Shown piece after piece: positions 51,732-56,399 of a stretch of 56,399 bases of DNA; the first letter of the stretch is position 1, and each line of letters opens with the position of its first letter. The translations under genes were made by a program, and so were the position numbers. This DNA is from Flavonifractor sp. An306 (lineage in GTDB: Bacteria > Bacillota > Clostridia > Oscillospirales > Oscillospiraceae), in assembly GCF_002159455.1 (NCBI RefSeq), contig NZ_NFIQ01000021.1, forward strand, positions 1 to 56,399. Reading direction: 5' to 3'. The notes beneath the pieces were generated by a model, which saw only the letters and a list, made by a program, of their open reading frames with translations, was not told the origin of the DNA and ran no database searches.

Positions 51732-54332
51732 ATGCCGTCGGAACTGACCCCCATGATGAAGCAATATGTGAAGATGAAGCAGCTCCACCCGGACTGCATC
51801 CTGTTTTTCCGGCTGGGGGATTTTTACGAGATGTTCCAGGAGGACGCCAAGCTGGTGTCCGCCGAGCTGGACCTCACCCTCACCACCCGGGACCGGAACA
51901 AGCCGGCGGAAGAGCGCACCCCCATGTGCGGGGTGCCCTACCACTCCGCCGACGCCTATATCGCCCGGCTCATCGCCAAGGGGTACAAAATCGCCATCTG
52001 CGAGCAGATGGAGGACCCGGCCGCCGCCAAGGGGCTGGTGGACCGGGACATCATCCGCATCGTCACCCCCGGCACGGTGATGAACGCCTCCATGCTGGAG
52101 GAGGGGCGGAACAACTTCATCTGCGCCATCTACCGGGACTCTGCCGGCACCGGCCTGTGCGTGTGCGACGTGTCCACCGGCGAGCTCTCCGCCGCCTTCT
52201 TCCCCGCCGGAGCGGAGGGGGAGGAGCGCCTGTACAACGAGCTGGGCCGGATCGGGCCCCGGGAGGCCATGCTGTCCGACGGGGCCTACAGCGACACCGC
52301 CCTGGTGGATTTTTTGACCCAGAAGCTGGACTGCCGCTGTGAAAACGGAGGGGAGGCCCGGTTCCGGGCGGATGCCGCCCGTGCCGCCGCCGAACAGCAG
52401 TTTACCTCCGGGCTGGAGGCTGTCCCCCAGGGGGCGGAGGGGGCGGTCCAGGCGGCGGGCGGCCTTCTGAGCTACCTGTACGAGACCCAGAAAACCGACC
52501 TGTCCCACATCACCACCCTGACCTGGCTGGCCGCCGGGCAGTACATGGAGCTGGACCTCACCGCCCGGCGCAACCTGGAGCTCACCGAGACTCTGCGCTC
52601 CAAGGAGAAGAAGGGCAGCCTGCTGTGGGTGCTGGACAAGACCCGCACCCCCATGGGCCACCGGCTGATCCGGGCGTGGATGGAGCGGCCCCTCCTCTCC
52701 CCCGTGGCCATCGGCAAGCGGCTGGGGGCGGTGGAGGAGCTGGTGGGCGACCCCATCCGCCGGGAGGAGCTGAGTGCCACCCTGCGGGAGGTCACCGACC
52801 TGGAGCGGCTCATCGGCCGCATTGTCTACGGCACCGCCGGGGGCCGGGATCTGGTGTCCCTGGCGGCGGGCCTGGGCAGGCTGCCCCGGCTGCGGGAGCT
52901 GCTGGAGGGCTCGGCGTCGTCGCTGCTGTCCGCCCTGTGCCGGGCCCTGGACGACCTGCCCCAGCTGCGGGAGCTCATCTCCTCCGCCATTGTGGACGAG
53001 CCCCCCTTCTCCGTCCGGGAGGGCGGCTTCATCCGCCTGGGCTACGACGCCGAGGTGGACCGGCTGCGGAGCATCCTCACGGGCGGCAAGGACCTGGTGG
53101 CGGGCATCGAGGCCCGGGAGAAGGAAAAGACCGGCATCAAGAGCCTGAAGGTGGGCTTCAACAAGGTGTTCGGCTACTACATCGAGGTGTCCAAGTCCTA
53201 CTACGACCAGGTGCCCGACACCTATATCCGCAAGCAGACCCTGACCAACTGTGAGCGGTTTATTACCCAGGAATTAAAAGACCTGGAGCACGAGATCCTC
53301 TCCGCCCAGGACCGGGTCTGCGCCCTGGAGTTCCAGCTCTTCTGCCAGGTGCGGGAGCAGGCGGCCGCCCTGGTGGGGGCCATCCAGCACTCCGCCGCTG
53401 CCGCCGCCCAGGTGGACGTGCTCACCTCCTTCGCCAACGTGGCCGCCGAAAACGGCTACTGCCGCCCCCAGGTGGACCAGTCCGACTGCCTGGAAATTGT
53501 GGAGGGCCGCCACCCGGTGGTGGAGAAGGTGCTCAAGCACAGCCTCTTTGTCCCCAACGACACCCACATGGACGGCGGGGCGCACACGGTGGCCATCATC
53601 ACCGGCCCCAACATGGCGGGCAAGTCCACCTACATGCGGCAGGTGGCCCTCATCGTCCTCATGGCCCAGATGGGCTCCTTCGTCCCCGCCCGCTCCGCCC
53701 GGGTGGGGGTGGTGGACCGGGTGTTCACCCGCATCGGGGCCAGCGACGACCTGAGCGCCGGCCAGTCCACCTTCATGGTGGAGATGACCGAGGTGGCGGA
53801 GCTTTTGAAAAACGCCACGTCCAAGAGCCTGCTCATTCTGGACGAGATCGGCCGGGGCACCTCCACCTACGACGGCATGGCCATCGCCCGGGCGGTGCTG
53901 GAGTACTGCGCCGACAAGAAGAAGCTGGGGGCCAAGACCCTGTTCGCCACCCACTACCACGAGATTACCGCCCTGGAGGGGGCCATCCCCGGGGTGGAAA
54001 ATTATCATATTGCCGCCAAGAAGAAGGGGGACGACATCCTCTTTCTGCGCAAGATCGTCCGGGGGGGCGCCGACCAGAGCTACGGCATCGAGGTGGCCAA
54101 GCTGGCCGGGGTGCCGGGCAAGGTCATCTCCCGGGCCCGGCAGATCCTGGCCGAGCTGGAGGCGGGGGGCCTGGCGGCGCCCGCGGCCCCGGCGGTTCCG
54201 GTCTCCGACCAGGTGACCCTGGCCGACATGGGGGGCAGCGAGGTCACCCGGCGGCTGCAGCTGGTGGACCTGAACACCCTTACCCCCATCGAGGCCATGA
54301 ATCTGCTCTTTGAGCTCAAACAGATGGTATAA
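51732..54332 (+). CDS. mutS: DNA mismatch repair protein MutS
   Basis: 866 residues, the MutS1 size. Domain I carries the mismatch-binding FFRLGDFYEMF segment near 24-34 (Phe-x-Glu is seen in FYEMF), followed by the connector, clamp and lever domains. The ATPase core has Walker A TGPNMAGKSTYMRQ near 617-630, the signature loop STFMVEM, Walker B ILDEIGRGTSTYDG, and the H-loop LFATHYHE. The C-terminal end lacks a long tail. With MutL it starts strand repair of replication errors. A CPBP protease gene lies between it and mutL. Confidence 0.98.
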   Translation: MPSELTPMMKQYVKMKQLHPDCILFFRLGDFYEMFQEDAKLVSAELDLTLTTRDRNKPAEERTPMCGVPYHSADAYIARLIAKGYKIAICEQMEDPAAAKGLVDRDIIRIVTPGTVMNASMLEEGRNNFICAIYRDSAGTGLCVCDVSTGELSAAFFPAGAEGEERLYNELGRIGPREAMLSDGAYSDTALVDFLTQKLDCRCENGGEARFRADAARAAAEQQFTSGLEAVPQGAEGAVQAAGGLLSYLYETQKTDLSHITTLTWLAAGQYMELDLTARRNLELTETLRSKEKKGSLLWVLDKTRTPMGHRLIRAWMERPLLSPVAIGKRLGAVEELVGDPIRREELSATLREVTDLERLIGRIVYGTAGGRDLVSLAAGLGRLPRLRELLEGSASSLLSALCRALDDLPQLRELISSAIVDEPPFSVREGGFIRLGYDAEVDRLRSILTGGKDLVAGIEAREKEKTGIKSLKVGFNKVFGYYIEVSKSYYDQVPDTYIRKQTLTNCERFITQELKDLEHEILSAQDRVCALEFQLFCQVREQAAALVGAIQHSAAAAAQVDVLTSFANVAAENGYCRPQVDQSDCLEIVEGRHPVVEKVLKHSLFVPNDTHMDGGAHTVAIITGPNMAGKSTYMRQVALIVLMAQMGSFVPARSARVGVVDRVFTRIGASDDLSAGQSTFMVEMTEVAELLKNATSKSLLILDEIGRGTSTYDGMAIARAVLEYCADKKKLGAKTLFATHYHEITALEGAIPGVENYHIAAKKKGDDILFLRKIVRGGADQSYGIEVAKLAGVPGKVISRARQILAELEAGGLAAPAAPAVPVSDQVTLADMGGSEVTRRLQLVDLNTLTPIEAMNLLFELKQMV

Positions 54333-54365
54333 GGACCCACCCCACGGGACAAGGAGGGAAACGTG

Positions 54366-55064
54366 ATGAACAACCGGCAGCGCCGCCCCTGGCGGCCCCA
54401 GCTGACCCAGGCCGAAATGGGCCGGGGCTGGGTATTTTTTGCCCTGTACGTCCTCCTGTTTCCCTGGGTGATGGGCTGGGTCCAGCGCTCCTTCCACGGG
54501 GAGCTGCCGGTGGCCGAGGCCAACGTGGTCTACTACCTGCTGTCGGCCACCCTGGTGTTCCTGGTGTTCTGGACCTTTTTGAAGCACGGCTTTCATCTGC
54601 TGCTGGACTGGCTGCCGGAGAACCTGTTCGCCTTCGGCACCGGCCTTGCGGGGTGGGCGGTGCTCTCCTTTCTGGTGTGGCTGATCCCCCTGCCGGTGGA
54701 AAACCCCAACCTGCTCAGCTACCCGGAGCAGTACGCCCTGGCTCCCCTGGCCACGGTGGTGATCCTGGTGGTGCTCATGCCGGTGGTGGAGGAGCCCCTG
54801 TTCCGGGGCCTGCTCTTCGGCACCAGCCGCCGGTACAGCCGGATTCTGGGCTATCTCCTCTCCACTCTGGTGTACGCCCTGTACTGCGTGTGGCAGTTTG
54901 TCTACGCCTACGGCACGGTGGATTTCCGCTACCTGCTGCTGATGGTGGAGTATCTGCCCATGTCCCTGGCCCTGACCTGGTGCTACGACAACGGCGGCTC
55001 CATCTGGAGCCCCATCGCCCTGCACATGGTCATCAACGCCGTTACCCTGGTACGGGCCCTGTAA
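54366..55064 (+). CDS. CPBP-family intramembrane metalloprotease
   Basis: 232 residues from ATG 54366, after AAGGAGGGAAAC (GTG 54363 is a less likely alternative). Seven or so hydrophobic helices contain the CPBP/Abi motifs: EEPLFRGLLFG near 145 (the EExxxR glutamates), a later segment ALTWCYDNGGSIWSP and IALHMVINA with the third His/Asn site. Such Rce1-type proteases cut membrane-embedded peptides, and some give bacteriocin self-immunity. Its position between mutS and mutL is unusual; it may share their transcript, but no functional tie is known. Confidence 0.85.
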   Translation: MNNRQRRPWRPQLTQAEMGRGWVFFALYVLLFPWVMGWVQRSFHGELPVAEANVVYYLLSATLVFLVFWTFLKHGFHLLLDWLPENLFAFGTGLAGWAVLSFLVWLIPLPVENPNLLSYPEQYALAPLATVVILVVLMPVVEEPLFRGLLFGTSRRYSRILGYLLSTLVYALYCVWQFVYAYGTVDFRYLLLMVEYLPMSLALTWCYDNGGSIWSPIALHMVINAVTLVRAL

Positions 55065-55068
55065 GGCC

Positions 55069-55234
55069 CCCGGTTAGAAAGTTGGTAGGTTTATGCTCCA
55101 CATCCCTCGCGTCCCCGTAAACGGGAACGCTCTCTCGTTCCGCTGTGCCTCCTCTCCCCACGGGAACCGCTGTGCTGGGTTCCCGCGGGGGCCCCATTTT
55201 CCCGGTAGAAAGTTGGTACTTCTATGCCCCACAT
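55069..55234 (+). repeat. Duplicated translation-start region ahead of mutL
   Basis: Copies at 55069-55103 and 55201-55234 share CCCGGT(T)AGAAAGTTGGTA, then ATGCTCCACAT versus ATGCCCCACAT (0.13 kb apart). The second copy holds the mutL start. Between them lies a hairpin (CCCCACGGGAACC ... GGGTTCCCGCGGGG). Confidence 0.8.
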
Positions 55235-55245
55235 TCAACAACTAG
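55093..55245 (+). CDS. Possible 50-codon upstream ORF overlapping the mutL start
   Basis: An ATG in the first copy of the duplicated start region opens a 50-codon frame ending TAG at 55243-55245, 21 bases inside mutL in another frame. Its peptide (MLHIPRVPVNGNALSF...) resembles nothing known, and its first residues mirror MutL's MPHI only because of the duplication. It may be a chance reading frame or a translational control element. Confidence 0.3.
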   Translation: MLHIPRVPVNGNALSFRCASSPHGNRCAGFPRGPHFPGRKLVLLCPTFNN

Positions 55246-56399
55246 ACTCCCATGTGGCCGACCTGATCGCCGCCGGCGAGGTGGTGGAGCGGCCCGCCAG
55301 CGTGGTGAAGGAGCTGATGGAGAACGCCATCGACGCCGGGGCGGACAAGCTGACGGTGGAGATCCAGCACGGCGGCATGGCGCTCATCCGGGTCACCGAC
55401 AACGGCTGCGGCATCGCCCCGGAGGAGGCCGCCACCGCCTTCCTCCGCCACGCCACCAGCAAGCTGCGCACGGAATATGACCTGGAGGCCATCGGCACCC
55501 TGGGCTTCCGGGGGGAGGCCCTGGCGGCCATCTCCGCCGTATCCCGGGTGGAGCTGCTCACCCGCACCCAGGCCCATGAGCTGGGCTGCGCCCTGTCCCT
55601 GGAGGGGGGCGTGGTGGTGAGCCAGGAGGAGGCGGGCTGCCCCCTGGGCACCACCATGGTGGTGCAGGACCTGTTTTACAACACCCCTGCCCGGCTGAAA
55701 TTCATGAAGAAGGACTCCGCCGAGGGGGCGGCCTGCTTCGCCATGGTCCAGCGGGTGGCCCTGTCCCACCCGGAGGTGGGGGTGAAATTCCTCCGGGACG
55801 GCAAACAGGAGCTGCTCACCCCCGGCGACGGCCAGCTCAAGTCCGCCCTGTACGCCGTGCTGGGCCGGGACATGGCCCTGGGCTTCACCCCGGTGAAGGG
55901 CTCCGGGGAGGACATGAGCGTAACCGGCTTTGTCTCCCTGCCCACCTGCTGCCGGGGCAGCCGGGGCTACCAGCACTTTTTCGTCAACGGCCGGTATGTG
56001 AAAAGCCGCACCATGATGGCCGCCCTGGAGGAGGCCTATGCCAACCAGAAGATGGTGGGCAAATTCCCCGGCTGCGTTCTCCACCTGACCACCAGGCTCA
56101 ACGCGGTGGACGTGAACGTCCACCCCACCAAGCAGGAGGTCAAGTTTGGCAGCGACAAAAAGGTATTTGACGCGGTGTATTACGCCGTCAAGTCCACCCT
56201 GGAGGCCGACCGCACCCGGCCCTCTGCCGTGGCGGAGTCCCCCGCTCCCCGGCTGATCCCCAAACAGGCCGTGGATACGGTGACCCCCAACCAGACTACC
56301 CTGCCCCTGCGGGATACAGCTGCCACCAGAACGGCGGCCCCCTATGTTCCCCCCGCTGTGAGCAGACCCGCGGCCCGGCCTGCGGCGGTTTCCGTCCCC
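55224..56399 (+). CDS. mutL: DNA mismatch repair protein MutL (3' truncated by window end)
   Basis: 392 codons present, starting at ATG 55224 in the second copy of the duplicated start region; the ribosome site is weak. The N-terminal GHKL ATPase is complete (about 1-330): IAAGEVVERPASVVKELMEN, DNGCGI, the ATP lid GTLGFRGEALAAIS, TMVVQDLFYNTPAR and NVHPTKQEVKFG. From about residue 335 a Pro/Ala/Thr-rich linker leads out of the window towards the dimerisation domain. MutL links MutS recognition to strand cleavage. Confidence 0.97.
   Translation, partial: MPHIQQLDSHVADLIAAGEVVERPASVVKELMENAIDAGADKLTVEIQHGGMALIRVTDNGCGIAPEEAATAFLRHATSKLRTEYDLEAIGTLGFRGEALAAISAVSRVELLTRTQAHELGCALSLEGGVVVSQEEAGCPLGTTMVVQDLFYNTPARLKFMKKDSAEGAACFAMVQRVALSHPEVGVKFLRDGKQELLTPGDGQLKSALYAVLGRDMALGFTPVKGSGEDMSVTGFVSLPTCCRGSRGYQHFFVNGRYVKSRTMMAALEEAYANQKMVGKFPGCVLHLTTRLNAVDVNVHPTKQEVKFGSDKKVFDAVYYAVKSTLEADRTRPSAVAESPAPRLIPKQAVDTVTPNQTTLPLRDTAATRTAAPYVPPAVSRPAARPAAVSVP

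Overview
GC-rich chromosomal window (one end inside a gene, the other inside mutL) from what looks like an anaerobic, endospore-forming Clostridia of the Oscillospiraceae type (Flavonifractor/Lawsonibacter-like; my inference). Grounds: spoIIP, spoIIID and HemZ for sporulation and oxygen-independent heme synthesis; pyruvate:ferredoxin oxidoreductase and AsrABC sulfite reductase for anaerobic metabolism; SLH-domain surface protein; Gram-positive LexA boxes. No CRISPR array, rRNA, tRNA, prophage or insertion sequence was seen. About 45 protein genes fill the window densely, with strong hairpin terminators between convergent units.

Layout. 1-3.5 kb: a truncated basic protein, a GHKL histidine-kinase-like protein, then a DNA-damage unit lexA-ogt-xth with a LexA box on the lexA promoter. 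3.5-6.2 kb: spoIIP (reverse) faces a MarR-DegV operon with a FabT-like operator, suggesting fatty-acid sensing and uptake. 6.2-10.2 kb: asrABC and a LysR regulator (reverse). 10.3-14.3 kb: spoIIID and a 1142-residue SGNH hydrolase/DUF6273/SLH surface protein. 14.3-17.2 kb: a frameshifted alpha/beta-hydrolase membrane protein, a cluster of hairpins, and a small tail-anchored protein under two LexA boxes. 17.3-23.9 kb: MATE exporter, ychF with a C39-like protein and a DUF1294 protein, a bactofilin, and a second MATE exporter controlled by a MerR regulator. 24-30.3 kb: HtrA protease, DUF896 and YlmH-like proteins, an MBL hydrolase, an ABC exporter and an AEC transporter. 30.4-33.9 kb: PFOR. 34.4-38.4 kb: comM/yifB, thiI, cinA. 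38.5-39.5 kb: an orphan gene behind a SigD-like promoter. 39.5-43.2 kb: lipid kinase-mnmG-mnmA (reverse). 43.4-44.4 kb: azlCD. 44.6-50.1 kb: a long reverse block (degenerate alanine-racemase-fold protein, dtd, MBL hydrolase, hemZ, nucleoside kinase, mrp). 50.3 kb to the end: miaB-mutS-CPBP protease-mutL.

Themes. DNA repair (lexA, ogt, xth, mutS, mutL) and tRNA quality/modification (thiI, mnmA, mnmG, miaB, dtd) are over-represented. The most interesting items are the LexA-controlled tail-anchored small protein (candidate SOS division inhibitor), the racemase-fold protein that has lost essentially every catalytic residue, the orphan gene with a flagellar-type promoter, the MarR/DegV unit with a FabT-like operator, and a duplicated translation-start region ahead of mutL. 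All functions are read from sequence motifs; no database search was run.
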